Below are positions 37,058 through 45,880 of a stretch of 64,000 nt of DNA, piece by piece. How positions within the stretch are numbered: position 1 is the first letter of the stretch; every line of letters starts with the position of its first letter. The DNA is from Candidatus Babeliales bacterium (lineage in GTDB: Bacteria > Babelota > Babeliae > Babelales > Chromulinivoraceae). Location of the stretch: NCBI GenBank assembly GCA_018062405.1, contig JAGOSF010000001.1, positions 62,001-126,000 on the forward strand, written 5' to 3'. Made by a program: the position numbers and the translations under genes. The notes beneath the pieces were generated by a model that was given only the letters and a program-made list of their open reading frames with translations, searched no databases and was not told where the DNA came from.

Positions 37058-38590
37058 TTATTGCTTATTAATTTCAAATTGAGTTCTATGCAACGTTGGC
37101 TTACTTAAAAAAGTAATTTGAACAGAAAATTTACCTTCTAGCGCCAATATCGAATTATATTCAACACTTGAGACAAAATCAAAAACTTCTGGATGAACAC
37201 TTAAAACAATTGGTCCTCGTGTTGCAAGTCCAACAAGTTTTTGATCAATCGCACGTAAAACTTCATAACTTTCAGCTCGTACTGATTTTAAAAATCCGCT
37301 CCCTTTGCATGATGAACATGATTCTGTCAATTGACGCAATAATGTTTTTCCAGAACGTTTACGGGTCATTTGAACTAAGCCAAACTCAGAAACTGCAAGA
37401 ACAACAGACTGAAACTTATCATATTCTTTTAAATGCTTTTCAAACTGTTCTACCAACTTTTGACGATTTTTAAGATCATTCATATCGATAAAATCGATAA
37501 CAATTAATCCGCCAATATTTCGTAAATGCAACTCTCGAACAATTTCACGAGCTGCTTCTAAGTTAGTTTTTAAGATCGTATCTTCTAAATTATTTTTTCC
37601 TGTAAAGCGACCGGTGTTAACATCGATTGAGGTCATCGCTTCTGTTGATTCGATAATAATCGATCCGCCAGATTTTAAATAAACTTTTTTACACAGTGCA
37701 TTTTCAACCTGTTTATCAATATTATACAGATCAAACAAGTTCGAAGAACCTTCGTGTAAAACAACTTTATATTTAAACTCTGGAGCTACATTTTTAAGAT
37801 AATTATAAATGCGCTCTTGATTTATTTTGCTGTCTGTAACAATAGATTCAACACTGTGGTCTAAATGATCACGAACAACTCGTAAAGAAATATCAACTTC
37901 TTCATGAATTTTAGTTTTGGTCGGAGCTGTTTTATATTTTTCAACAATCTCATTCCAATCCTTCAACAAGAATTGAATATCTTTGGAAACTTCACCCTCT
38001 TCAGCATTTTCAGCTGAAGTTCGAATAATCGCGCCCATTCCAGCAGGTAAATTTTTCTCTAAAATATCTCGTAATCGTTGTCGCTCTTGACTGCTGCCTA
38101 TTTTTTTAGAAATTCCAATTCTACCAATATTTGGCATTAAAACCAAAAAACGACCTGGTAATGTAAAACAAGTGGTAAGCTTTGCGCCTTTTTCCCCAAC
38201 AGGTTCTTTACTAACCTGAACTAAAATATCTTGTCCTTCTTTAAAAATATCGCTGATGCTTGCCTTACTTGCACGCTTAGGATTAACAAAGCCATCTTGA
38301 TGATCAATAGAATTATCATGAATCACATCAAGCTGATCTGCACCTTCGATAAGATTAACAGCAAAGTCACGGTCGATTTCTGAAATATGTAAAAAACCAG
38401 CTCGTTCTTGCCCCATTTCGACAAAAGCCGTTTGAATTCCAGGAAAGACTTTAATCACCGTACCTTTAAAAAAGGCTTTTTCTATGACATTATCAGTAGC
38501 CGAACTAAAATAAACATTTTCGAGCAAGTCATCGCGGATAACAGCTACCCTGCTTTCCCATGGCTCAATATTAACTAATATTTTTTTCAT
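37058..38590 (-). CDS. rng: Ribonuclease G/E family endoribonuclease
   Basis: A 510-residue RNase G-type enzyme for 5' end processing of rRNA and RNA decay. The N-terminal S1-like domain contains GTVIKVFPGIQTAFVEMGQERAGFLH. The catalytic DNase I-like core has SGGSIIIESTEAMTSIDVNTGRFTG and NIGGLIVIDFIDM, carrying the two metal-binding Asp. The Zn-link is CSSCKGSG, and GLVQMTRKRSGKTLL precedes it. It lacks the long C-terminal degradosome scaffold of RNase E, hence the RNase G call. It is upstream of gatB in the same unit. Confidence 0.95.
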   Translation of the reverse strand: MKKILVNIEPWESRVAVIRDDLLENVYFSSATDNVIEKAFFKGTVIKVFPGIQTAFVEMGQERAGFLHISEIDRDFAVNLIEGADQLDVIHDNSIDHQDGFVNPKRASKASISDIFKEGQDILVQVSKEPVGEKGAKLTTCFTLPGRFLVLMPNIGRIGISKKIGSSQERQRLRDILEKNLPAGMGAIIRTSAENAEEGEVSKDIQFLLKDWNEIVEKYKTAPTKTKIHEEVDISLRVVRDHLDHSVESIVTDSKINQERIYNYLKNVAPEFKYKVVLHEGSSNLFDLYNIDKQVENALCKKVYLKSGGSIIIESTEAMTSIDVNTGRFTGKNNLEDTILKTNLEAAREIVRELHLRNIGGLIVIDFIDMNDLKNRQKLVEQFEKHLKEYDKFQSVVLAVSEFGLVQMTRKRSGKTLLRQLTESCSSCKGSGFLKSVRAESYEVLRAIDQKLVGLATRGPIVLSVHPEVFDFVSSVEYNSILALEGKFSVQITFLSKPTLHRTQFEINKQ

Positions 38591-38679
38591 TGAATCCTTA
38601 CATGCCCCTAAAGTTATTTATAATCTTCTAAATTTTTTATATTTTTTAATTTCTATATTGCATAACTACTATAAATATT

Positions 38680-38707
38680 TTGACAGTTTCAAAATTTGTA
38701 TTAGGCT
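38680..38707 (+). promoter_or_regulatory. Candidate promoter of the Pal-like gene
   Basis: A perfect -35 TTGACA (38680-38685) is followed at 16 bp by a weak -10 TAGGCT, about 65 bp before the start codon. Confidence 0.4.
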
Positions 38708-38772
38708 ATGTGTAAGCTTTTTACAGCATTACTTTATCTTTATATTACCATTGTACCAAACTAAGGGATAAA

Positions 38773-39399
38773 ATGAAAAAATATATCCACATTTTTTTAT
38801 GTTTAATGATTCTTACCACAGGTTGTGCTAAGAAAAAAAATAATACAACCTCAAAAAATCTCAATAGCTCAAAAAAATCTCAAACAAAAAACAGCAAAAA
38901 AAGCTCTTTTGATGAAAATTTAGAAGCTTTTGCACTTGATGACGATGCGTTACACAACTTTGCTCATGATAAAAATAACACAAAGCCAAATAATGACACC
39001 AAAGAAAATAATATGTTTGCATGGCAAAATGCAACAGTAGACCAAAGTAAACAAGATTTTAAAACAATTTACTTTGAATTTGATAAATATAAAATCACCA
39101 AAGAACAACAATCTGCGCTCGAAGCCGACATTGAACACGCTAAGAAAATGATTGCTCTTGGTAAAATTATTGTCATCGAAGGTCACGCTTGTGACTCTGC
39201 AGGATCAGCTGTGTACAACATGACACTTTCTGAAAAACGTGCAAAATTCATCGCAACTCAATTTATGGATGCAGGCGTTGATAAAGCATCAATTAAAATT
39301 GCTGCTCGTGGCCAAGAAATGCCAGTTCATAAAGGTGGAAACAAACATCAACAAGCTGTAAACCGCCGCGTTGAAGTTTTTGCTATCGATAATAAATAA
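38773..39399 (+). CDS. pal: Pal/OmpA-like peptidoglycan-associated lipoprotein
   Basis: A 208-residue lipoprotein. The signal peptide ends in lipobox LTTGC (Cys18). A Ser/Asn/Lys-rich linker of about 75 residues leads to an OmpA-C peptidoglycan-binding domain: TIYFEFDKYKITKEQ, IVIEGHACDSAGSAVYNMTLSEKRA and IAARGQEMP with the closing NRRVEVFAI. The conserved Asp and Arg that hold diaminopimelate are in place. Pal tethers the outer membrane to the cell wall with Tol proteins; no tol genes are adjacent. The order of motifs is standard and the linker is longer than in E. coli Pal. It has its own likely promoter and terminator. Confidence 0.92.
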   Translation: MKKYIHIFLCLMILTTGCAKKKNNTTSKNLNSSKKSQTKNSKKSSFDENLEAFALDDDALHNFAHDKNNTKPNNDTKENNMFAWQNATVDQSKQDFKTIYFEFDKYKITKEQQSALEADIEHAKKMIALGKIIVIEGHACDSAGSAVYNMTLSEKRAKFIATQFMDAGVDKASIKIAARGQEMPVHKGGNKHQQAVNRRVEVFAIDNK

Positions 39400-39420
39400 A
39401 CTTTCATAGTTTTAGCACAA

Positions 39421-39456
39421 AAAAGCCGACTTATCATAAAATGAGTCGGCTTTTTT
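39421..39456. terminator. Bidirectional terminator after the Pal-like gene
   Basis: A stem AAAAGCCGACT with AGTCGGCTTTT (11 bp, extendable by TAT/ATG pairing) lies between two convergent genes, with A and T runs on both flanks. Confidence 0.9.
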
Positions 39457-39469
39457 ATTCATAATTTTT

Positions 39470-39988
39470 CTAATTTTTTTTATTTTTCACAAACATCTCT
39501 GCGTGAGTACAACCAAATACAGCAAAAAAAGGATCGCTTTTTTGTTGAGCTTTTTTGCGACGAGAAGAAACTTTAACAATAGGAGCTTTAACAATAGGAT
39601 CAATACACATTGACGGTTTCGACATGTTCAAAAGAGCTTGTATCGCACCATTTTCCAAACGATTAAGCTTTTCCTTAGGACTTTTTTTTCTATTTTTAAT
39701 TTCTGCTTTTCTTAGTCTCTCACCACCTCTAAGCTCCTTTTGACGATTTTTAAGATCGCGCGAAGCTTTCCACAATTCTTGAAGTTTGATAACTCGAACT
39801 TGCTCTTCTTCGGGTAGCTTCAAAAACTTCTCCTCAGACATTTGACCTGCCTGATACATAGACATTTTTCTTTTTCTACCTGAAAGTATAACTGGAAAAC
39901 TCGATTCACCTTTACAAGAAGCCTGTAAACATTGAAATTGCGCAATCATCAAAAAGATAAAACTTAATTTATTAATTTTTATATGCAT
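39470..39988 (-). CDS. Secreted basic protein of the MTE-IAQL repeat family
   Basis: A 172-residue protein with a signal peptide ending CLQAS. It has one degenerate copy of the repeat seen in the two neighbouring genes (MSEEKFLKLPEEEQVRVIKLQELW). A Lys/Arg-rich region follows (about 90-150), then FFAVFGCTHAEMF near the end. Shared leader style (LxASxxG) and the shared repeat place it in one local family with the genes at 40.3 and 41.8 kb. Function unknown. The high positive charge suggests nucleic-acid or surface binding, but that is only a guess. Confidence 0.7.
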   Translation of the reverse strand: MHIKINKLSFIFLMIAQFQCLQASCKGESSFPVILSGRKRKMSMYQAGQMSEEKFLKLPEEEQVRVIKLQELWKASRDLKNRQKELRGGERLRKAEIKNRKKSPKEKLNRLENGAIQALLNMSKPSMCIDPIVKAPIVKVSSRRKKAQQKSDPFFAVFGCTHAEMFVKNKKN

Positions 39989-40272
39989 TTAATACCAATC
40001 ATAACCGTTATAATTATTACACCTTGCAACAATCATAACAAAAAAGGAAAATGATTCAACTTCATGCAATTTCTAAGAAATCAATCTATTTTTTAGCCGC
40101 AAATAGCTCCACGTGTCTTTTCTTATAGAAGCTTGATGCTCTTCATAAGATCTAGAAAATTCATCATTTTTTCAATTCTTCTTGTGCAACTCGCGGCCTT
40201 CTTTCAAGCGCTCCTTTAGCAACTACTTTTTTTATAAATCCTTACTTACTCAGGCATTGTTAAAACTTTATC

Positions 40273-41655
40273 CTAAGAAAGTTTTATTTTTTTTCTTAGT
40301 GGCCCAACAAAACCTTCATCGTTTTGCACTACTACCCGACTTATTTTTTTGTTATTATCTAATTTTTTTTGATGCTGCAAAGCTTTCTTTCTTATTTCTT
40401 CCTGCTCAGCTGGTGATAATTGCGCTATCTGATCTTCTGGCATCTGAAATGCAATGCGCCTTTCTTCATTACGCTTATTCTCTTTAGCCAAATATGTTTC
40501 ATACTGTAAAGCTTTCTTTCTTGCTATCTCCTGCTCAGCTGGTAATAATTGCGCTATCTCACATTCTGTCATTTTAGATGCAATGCGCCTTTCTTTATTA
40601 TGCTTATTCTGTTGAGCCAAATATACTTGATACTGCAAAGCCTTCTTTCTTATTTTTTCCTGCTCAGCTGGTGATAAATCCGCTATATCACTTTCTGTCA
40701 TTCTAGATGCAATGCGCATTGCTGCATTACGCTCCTTTGAAGAATTCAAATGTTTTTGATACTGGAAAGCTTTCTTTCTTATATCTTCCTGCTCAGTTGG
40801 TGATAATTGCGCTATCTCACGTTCTGTCATTTTAGATGCAATGCGCATTTTTTTCATATAATTCAAACATCCTTGATGCTGCAAAGCCTTTTTTCTTATT
40901 TTTTCCTGCTCAGTTGGTGATAATTGCGCTATCTCACGTTCTGTCATTCTAGATGCAATGTGCCTTTCTTTATTATGCTTATTCTGTTGAGCCAAATATA
41001 CTTGATACTGCAAAGCCTTCTTTCTTATTTTTTCCTGCTCAGCTGGTGATAAATCCGCTATATCACTTTCTGTCATTCTAGATGCAATGCGCATTGCTGC
41101 ATTACGCTCCTTTGAAGAATTCAAATGTTTTTGATACTGGAAAGCTTTCTTTCTTATATCTTCCTGCTCAGTTGGTGATAATTGCGCTATCTCACGTTCT
41201 GTCATTTTAGATGCAATGCGCATTTTTTTCATATAATTCAAACATCCTTGATGCTGCAAAGCCTTTTTTCTTACTTCTTCCTGCTCAGCTGGTGATAATT
41301 TAGCTATCTCACTTTCTGTCATCTGAAATGCAGCGCGCCTTTCTGCATTACGCTGATTCTCTTTATCCAAATATCTTTGATACTGCAAAGCTTGCTTTCT
41401 TACCTTCTTCTGCTCAATCTCTGGTAATTGCGCTATCTGATCTTCTGTCATCGCAGATGCAATGCGCCTTGCTTGACAATAATTTTTTGTTCTCGGAATA
41501 ATGTCGGCTTCACTGCCTATTAAAGATAAATTATCACTGAAAATTGATAGCTCTGAAAAGATACTATCATTATCTGAATTATCATTTGGAGAAGCGCTCA
41601 AACAACCAAGCTGCAACACAAGCAGCAACAAAAAACTATATTTTTTAACTTTCAT
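40273..41655 (-). CDS. Secreted repeat protein with nine MTE-IAQL units
   Basis: A 460-residue protein with a lipoprotein-like leader (LLLLVLQLGCLSAS; LQLGC could be a lipobox). After a Ser/Asp-rich spacer it carries nine tandem units of 39 or 43 residues (residues 64-438). The consensus is RIAS.MTE.EIAQLSP.EQE.IRKKALQYQ followed by a variable hinge. Each unit looks like a helix-turn-helix pair. Units 2-4 and 5-7 are a near-identical higher-order duplication. The C-terminal 22 residues are unique (VVVQNDEGFVGPLRKK). No known repeat family is recognised; a helical solenoid or extended surface rod is plausible. Confidence 0.8.
   Translation of the reverse strand: MKVKKYSFLLLLVLQLGCLSASPNDNSDNDSIFSELSIFSDNLSLIGSEADIIPRTKNYCQARRIASAMTEDQIAQLPEIEQKKVRKQALQYQRYLDKENQRNAERRAAFQMTESEIAKLSPAEQEEVRKKALQHQGCLNYMKKMRIASKMTEREIAQLSPTEQEDIRKKAFQYQKHLNSSKERNAAMRIASRMTESDIADLSPAEQEKIRKKALQYQVYLAQQNKHNKERHIASRMTEREIAQLSPTEQEKIRKKALQHQGCLNYMKKMRIASKMTEREIAQLSPTEQEDIRKKAFQYQKHLNSSKERNAAMRIASRMTESDIADLSPAEQEKIRKKALQYQVYLAQQNKHNKERRIASKMTECEIAQLLPAEQEIARKKALQYETYLAKENKRNEERRIAFQMPEDQIAQLSPAEQEEIRKKALQHQKKLDNNKKISRVVVQNDEGFVGPLRKKIKLS
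40342..41466 (-). repeat. Tandem coding repeats with a 375-bp higher-order duplication
   Basis: Nine units of 117 or 129 bp. Bases 40963-41337 (units 2-4) and 40588-40962 (units 5-7) are almost identical, offset by exactly 375 bp, which indicates a recent duplication or unequal crossing-over. Confidence 0.9.
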
Positions 41656-41761
41656 ACGCCATTATTTTCACAGATTAAAATTTAATTTATTACACACTGA
41701 AATAAGAATATCAGAAAATAAAATATATAAAAACTAAAACTATCTTCTATTTTTAAAAGTT

Positions 41762-42364
41762 CTATTCATGTTTTTTGGTATTTAAACTCACATCTGAAGT
41801 TTCTTTTTCTTGCGATTGCTGAGCTGCCAAAATAGTCTTTATTGTTCCATATTCATTGTCAAAATCAACATATATTCTATATCCCCAAACCACTTCTTTT
41901 GATAATTGTGCCATCTTACCCTGCGTCATCATAACCCGCTCTTTTTTTGGCAACTGCGCCATTTTACGCTGTCGCTTTACTTTCGGTAACTGGACTATCT
42001 CACTCCGTCTGCTTATAATTAAAGCTCTGTTCTTTGCATCACGATTTTTTATTTTATCAAGATTATTTTTATATTGAGCAGCTCTCTTTCTTATCACTAT
42101 CTGCTCTTCTTCTGGTAGTTGCGCTATCTCATCTTCTGTCATGTTAAATGCATCGCGATTCTTTGCATAACGATCTCTTGCCCGTTTTCTTTCAAAAAAA
42201 TTTTTTGTGGGATCAGGTTTTTTAGACAATTGCTCAACCAAATTTGACATTGCTATAAAAAAATCTTCATCACCGTCATCATCGCAACCAGCACCTTGAG
42301 AAGCGTTCAAGTAACCAAACTGCACAACAAGGAGCAACAAAAAACTGTATTTTTTAATTTTCAT
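41762..42364 (-). CDS. Secreted protein with degenerate MTE-IAQL repeats
   Basis: A 200-residue protein whose leader (MKIKKYSFLLLLVVQFGYLNAS) is almost the same as that of the nine-unit protein, showing common origin. The Cys that might be a lipobox there is Tyr here, so this copy is probably not a lipoprotein. After an Asp-rich spacer it has one clear unit (NMTEDEIAQLPEEEQIVIRKRAAQYK) and three shrunken ones (EIVQLPKVKRQ, KMAQLPKKERV, KMAQLSKEV). The C-terminal domain (VWGYRIYVDFDNEYGTIK) is unique. Function unknown. Confidence 0.72.
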   Translation of the reverse strand: MKIKKYSFLLLLVVQFGYLNASQGAGCDDDGDEDFFIAMSNLVEQLSKKPDPTKNFFERKRARDRYAKNRDAFNMTEDEIAQLPEEEQIVIRKRAAQYKNNLDKIKNRDAKNRALIISRRSEIVQLPKVKRQRKMAQLPKKERVMMTQGKMAQLSKEVVWGYRIYVDFDNEYGTIKTILAAQQSQEKETSDVSLNTKKHE

Positions 42365-42433
42365 ACGCCATTATTTTCAAAAAATGAGGGTTAATGTCTT
42401 ACGCACCGCAGCAAGAATATCAAAATAAAAAAG

Positions 42434-42484
42434 ATCCTCAATAAAAAAGAGCCTTAACTTATAAGACTCTTTTTTATTGAGGAT
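42434..42484 (-). terminator. Long hairpin terminator
   Basis: A perfect 18-bp stem (42434-42451 with 42467-42484) contains A/T runs, with extra inner pairing. It lies 10 bp after the small ORF ending at 42495 on the minus strand. Confidence 0.8.
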
Positions 42485-42494
42485 TTATAAAAAT

Positions 42495-42641
42495 TTAATG
42501 AATTACCGCAACGTCAACTATACAATGACAGCGACGTTCTTGAATAATTTTTTCGATTTTAACAGCATGCTGACAACAACATAACTGTAGTCCAACTACT
42601 ACCAATAAAAGTAGTAAAGCTGCGAAAGCTTTTTTTCCCAT
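42495..42641 (-). CDS. Small hydrophobic Cys-containing protein (putative)
   Basis: A 48-residue ORF from ATG 42641 (MGKKAFAALLLLLVVVGLQL, then CCCQH and RRCHCIVDVAV). The N-terminus reads as a signal or anchor, and the LQLCC junction could be a lipobox. A GGA lies 11 nt upstream. A strong terminator directly after the stop supports a real transcript. No family recognised. Its ERRCHC tail loosely resembles ENRCTCC in the next small ORF. Confidence 0.42.
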   Translation of the reverse strand: MGKKAFAALLLLLVVVGLQLCCCQHAVKIEKIIQERRCHCIVDVAVIH

Positions 42642-42752
42642 GGGAAGATCCAATATAGATATGGAGCTTGTTACAACAAGCCCGAGCATAGCTCATTCAC
42701 ATTGATGAATGTGCTCTACTTTATAGAACAATTTTTAACAACGAAGTTTATT

Positions 42753-42887
42753 TTAGTTTGCGGTGGCCAACTGTTGTTTGACCTGTTTTTGAAAAATATA
42801 ATAGGTAATGACAAAAGAAAAGGAGGTTGACGATACAACGTTATGACAACATGTACATCTGTTTTCTGAAACTTGTGAAAATATCAT
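42753..42887 (-). CDS. Small Cys-containing protein (putative)
   Basis: A 44-residue ORF from ATG 42887 with a very good ribosome site (AAAAAGGATCATT before the ATG). It contains ENRCTCCHNVV and a hydrophobic stretch (SFSFVITYYIF). The longer in-frame start at 42944 lacks a comparable site. Function unknown. Confidence 0.42.
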   Translation of the reverse strand: MIFSQVSENRCTCCHNVVSSTSFSFVITYYIFQKQVKQQLATAN

Positions 42888-42999
42888 AATGATCCTTTTT
42901 TCTGTTACCGTGTAGTATTGATTAATTTTATTTAAACTACACAAATTATATCTTGAACACGATATTAAAAAAAAGTTAAAACAATTTGCAAGAGATTAA

Positions 43000-44376
43000 T
43001 TATTTTCCTACACAAAACTCCCTAAATATAGCATTTAACGCATCTTCGGTTACCGTCTTTCCGGTTAACTCTGATAGCCTTGAAATTGCATCATTCATAC
43101 AAATTGCAAGCAATTCATAATCGATTTTCACTGCAATCATTTTTGTAATGCGTTGTAAATCTTCATCAAGCAATAATAATAAATTATACTGCCGTTTATT
43201 GAGTAAACATGGTGATTGACCTATCGCCATCAACTCATCAATTTTTGTATCAATTTTAATTTTTAATGCATCAATATTTTTTTGTTCACGCACAGAAACT
43301 GATATAAAATCTTCTGCCAATAAAAATGGTAATTGATTATTTCCCGCATCAATTTTATTTTGAACAAAAATAATTTTATCTTGATGTTGCTGCGCAATCG
43401 ATTGATATAAATTAATTTCATCTTGGCTGTGCGTTGCTGTTGCATCAAAGACCATCAAAATAAGATCACAGCTTGTTACTTCTTGAAATGATCGATCAAT
43501 ACCAATTTTTTCGACAACGTCATGTGATTCTCGTAAACCTGCAGTATCAACAAAAGTAACAAACGAACCTTCACGATAGACACCAGCCTCGATCGTATCA
43601 CGAGTCGTCCCTGCAATGTCGGTCACAATTGCACGCTGGCGATTAATTAACGCATTAAACAGCGATGATTTACCAGCATTCACAGAACCAACCAAAGCAA
43701 TACGAACACCTTGTGTAACGTACTGTCGTTTATCAAACGTTTCTAAAACTTGTGTAATATCAGCTTGAGCTTTTTGCAAACGTTCTTTAATTTGAGACTC
43801 AAAGTTCATCTCTTCGTCTAAAAATTCAAAACTTGCTTCGCAATAACCAATCACAGCTATCAGCTGCTTTTCAATCGTTGCAATCCAAGCAGAAAAACTA
43901 CCTTCAAGTTGACGTAACGATTGCTTTAAAGCCTGAGAAGTTTGAGCATGAATCAGCTCGTTAATTGCTTCTGCCTGCACAAGATCAACCTTGCCGTGCA
44001 ACACGGCACGACGAGTAAATTCACCTTGATCTGCAAGCCGAGCGCCTGCCTGAATAATAATATCGATTATTTTTTCTATCAAAAATTGATTGTTATGACA
44101 GGTGATCTCAACAACATGTTCACCAGTAAAAGTCTTTGGTGCACGCATCAATAAAAAGAGAACTTGATCGACGTGTTGGCCAAGTGAATCTACAATCAAA
44201 CCATAATGAATCGTGTGAGAATCTTGATCAACTAATTTTTTAGTACCAGAAAATTGTGCGACAGCATCAACAATTTCTACTGCTCTGCTACCAGAAACAC
44301 GCAACATTGCTATTGCACCAGCACCCTGCGGGGTCGCTTGCGCAACAATAACTTGCTCATCTTTCAATACCATCAT
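43000..44376 (-). CDS. mnmE: tRNA modification GTPase MnmE
   Basis: A 458-residue enzyme that, with MnmG, modifies the wobble uridine of some tRNAs. The N-terminal folate-binding domain begins at EQVIVAQATPQGAGAIAMLRVSGS. The G domain has GSVNAGKSSLFNAL, DIAGTTRD, DTAGLRES and NKID. The C-terminal signature Cys is in REFCVGK, close to the usual CIGK. Start at ATG 44376 (MMVLKDEQ), because the 43 residues of the longer frame overlap the upstream gene. It follows a Jag_N-type gene by 22 bp, recalling the conserved yidC-jag-mnmE order. Confidence 0.96.
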   Translation of the reverse strand: MMVLKDEQVIVAQATPQGAGAIAMLRVSGSRAVEIVDAVAQFSGTKKLVDQDSHTIHYGLIVDSLGQHVDQVLFLLMRAPKTFTGEHVVEITCHNNQFLIEKIIDIIIQAGARLADQGEFTRRAVLHGKVDLVQAEAINELIHAQTSQALKQSLRQLEGSFSAWIATIEKQLIAVIGYCEASFEFLDEEMNFESQIKERLQKAQADITQVLETFDKRQYVTQGVRIALVGSVNAGKSSLFNALINRQRAIVTDIAGTTRDTIEAGVYREGSFVTFVDTAGLRESHDVVEKIGIDRSFQEVTSCDLILMVFDATATHSQDEINLYQSIAQQHQDKIIFVQNKIDAGNNQLPFLLAEDFISVSVREQKNIDALKIKIDTKIDELMAIGQSPCLLNKRQYNLLLLLDEDLQRITKMIAVKIDYELLAICMNDAISRLSELTGKTVTEDALNAIFREFCVGK

Positions 44377-44398
44377 AAAATTTCTATTTTCAAAAAAA

Positions 44399-45556
44399 TT
44401 AGTTCGAATCTTTCTTATCAACATTCTCAACAAAAACTGTATTTTCATTTTGTTCAACAGAAACCACAACTGGCTTTGGACTACGAGGAGTAATTCCAGA
44501 AACACCTTGATTTTCCGTCGACAAAGGACGACGTTTCAGCTTTTGTATAACTCGTGGTGCGGCAGTTGTTGCAACTGGTTTTTCAACCTGTGCGTCAAGC
44601 TTTACCGCTACTTTTTCGCTGTGCACCAAATCAAAAGCTTTTTCAATTTTGGTTTCGAGCGTCGAGTCAACAACCTGCGGTTTTGGTGATGCAGGTCGAG
44701 AAACATTCGCAACTATTTTTTGCGACTGAACTTTTTTAAGAGCTCGTGCAATATCTTTAACAACATCATCTTTTTTCTCAAAAAAATCTAACAATTCTGT
44801 TTGCTCTGGTTGTTTAACAGGAGCTTGCAATGTAGGTTCATGATGAATTGCTTTTGCTATTTTTTCAACAACCGTGTCTAATTTAAAATTATCAGATTCG
44901 ACAATCTTATTTTTTTGAACTTTTTTTGGAGCAAGATCAACCGATTCTTTTTTATGAGAAATTGCTTGAACATTTTCTACAACTTTTTGAGCCTGTGGTT
45001 TTGCTGGCTTGCTTTGAATTTTTATTTGAGTTACGCCACCTTCTTGATTTTTATTTTGAACAGGTTTAGCTGCTACATTATGTAAAACAGGTTTTGGTGG
45101 ATGAATAGGTCGAGCATGCTGTGCTTGCTGTTGCAGTTTTAAATTTTTCTCAGCTGCAACTTTAACATCATCTGATTTCTTCCCAGAAATTTGATGATTA
45201 TTTTTTGCTTTTTGTTGCTGATTATTATACGGCTGCTTTTTTTTACTTCCCGCTACAACAACATTTTTGTTTAATTCTGTATCAACAACATTAAAAACTG
45301 TTGGCACTTTTAAACTAAAGTTAGAAAAAAAACTTGTATATTCTTTTTGTTTTACAACTACAGGAAATAAAGGATCTGATTTTTGAGAATTTTTAAAAAA
45401 CAAAACAACTTTTGCTTTTTGAGATCCAAAACCAAGAAAACCTGATTGATGCTCTTGTAAAATTCGAATGAAAAATTCTTCTGGTTTTCCTGCTTTAGCC
45501 CATGCTGATTCAATAGCTTTAGCTACTGTAGAAGCCTCTACAACAACTGATTTCAT
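44399..45556 (-). CDS. Jag_N-domain protein without KH or R3H domains
   Basis: A 385-residue protein whose first ~55 residues (VVVEASTVAKAIESAWAKAG, then HQSGFLGFGSQKAKVVLFF) match the Jag_N domain of KhpB/Jag. Usual Jag proteins continue with a KH and an R3H RNA-binding domain. Here the remaining 330 residues are low-complexity, Lys/Gln/Pro/Val-rich, with no GxxG KH loop or R3H motif visible. A charged helix recurs (LDTVVEKIAKAIHHE, VVKDIARALKKVQ, LETKIEKAFDLVHSE), three related short helices that could be binding motifs. Position just before mnmE is the canonical place of jag. Ribosome site AAGGAC precedes the ATG. Confidence 0.75.
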   Translation of the reverse strand: MKSVVVEASTVAKAIESAWAKAGKPEEFFIRILQEHQSGFLGFGSQKAKVVLFFKNSQKSDPLFPVVVKQKEYTSFFSNFSLKVPTVFNVVDTELNKNVVVAGSKKKQPYNNQQQKAKNNHQISGKKSDDVKVAAEKNLKLQQQAQHARPIHPPKPVLHNVAAKPVQNKNQEGGVTQIKIQSKPAKPQAQKVVENVQAISHKKESVDLAPKKVQKNKIVESDNFKLDTVVEKIAKAIHHEPTLQAPVKQPEQTELLDFFEKKDDVVKDIARALKKVQSQKIVANVSRPASPKPQVVDSTLETKIEKAFDLVHSEKVAVKLDAQVEKPVATTAAPRVIQKLKRRPLSTENQGVSGITPRSPKPVVVSVEQNENTVFVENVDKKDSN

Positions 45557-45877
45557 CGTTAATTGTCCTTATAAAAGCCTGATCGTCATAAATAATACAG
45601 TTGAAAATGCTTATTGCGATAAACTATGTAAAATTAAGACAAAAATCGAGGCTATTTTATTAAAAATATTTGAAAGTGCTCTCTATGAATTTGCCAAACA
45701 ATACGATCTTTGTATACAACTTTTAGTAAAATTATAAATTGAGAGATTTGAGTTGATGTAAGACTACAGATTTTTTTGACGTGCCATTCATTTTACATTT
45801 CTTAATAAAATTATTTTATCTAAGAAAATACAATTTTTTTGAATGGCCTGCCATACGAAGCTCCTAAGAGCGAAGTA
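45557..45877. other. Gene-free stretch before the Jag_N gene
   Basis: About 320 bp between two minus-strand genes. It should hold the promoter of the jag-like/mnmE unit, but I see no convincing -35/-10 pair. AT-rich, no ORF that I believe. Confidence 0.5.
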
Positions 45878-45880
45878 TGG
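45851..45880 (-). other. Hairpin immediately 3' of tRNA-Gly
   Basis: CCATAC and GTATGG flank GCTC and GAGC, forming an interrupted stem whose 5' arm on the minus strand includes the tRNA CCA end. There is no T run directly after it, so it may be a processing structure rather than a terminator. Confidence 0.45.

Noticed and set aside
40182..40487. 101-codon plus-strand ORF
   Set aside because: It runs antisense to the 3' end of the repeat gene and is rich in Phe/Leu, as expected from an antisense shadow.
40342..41466. Regular repeats considered as a CRISPR array
   Set aside because: Units are 117/129 bp, remain in one reading frame, encode a consistent protein repeat and have no unique spacers or cas genes.
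44377..44505. Longer mnmE start
   Set aside because: It overlaps the jag-like gene and adds residues before the conserved N-terminus.
45468..45737. 89-codon plus-strand ORF
   Set aside because: Half is antisense to the Jag_N coding region, and there is no ribosome site or family signal.
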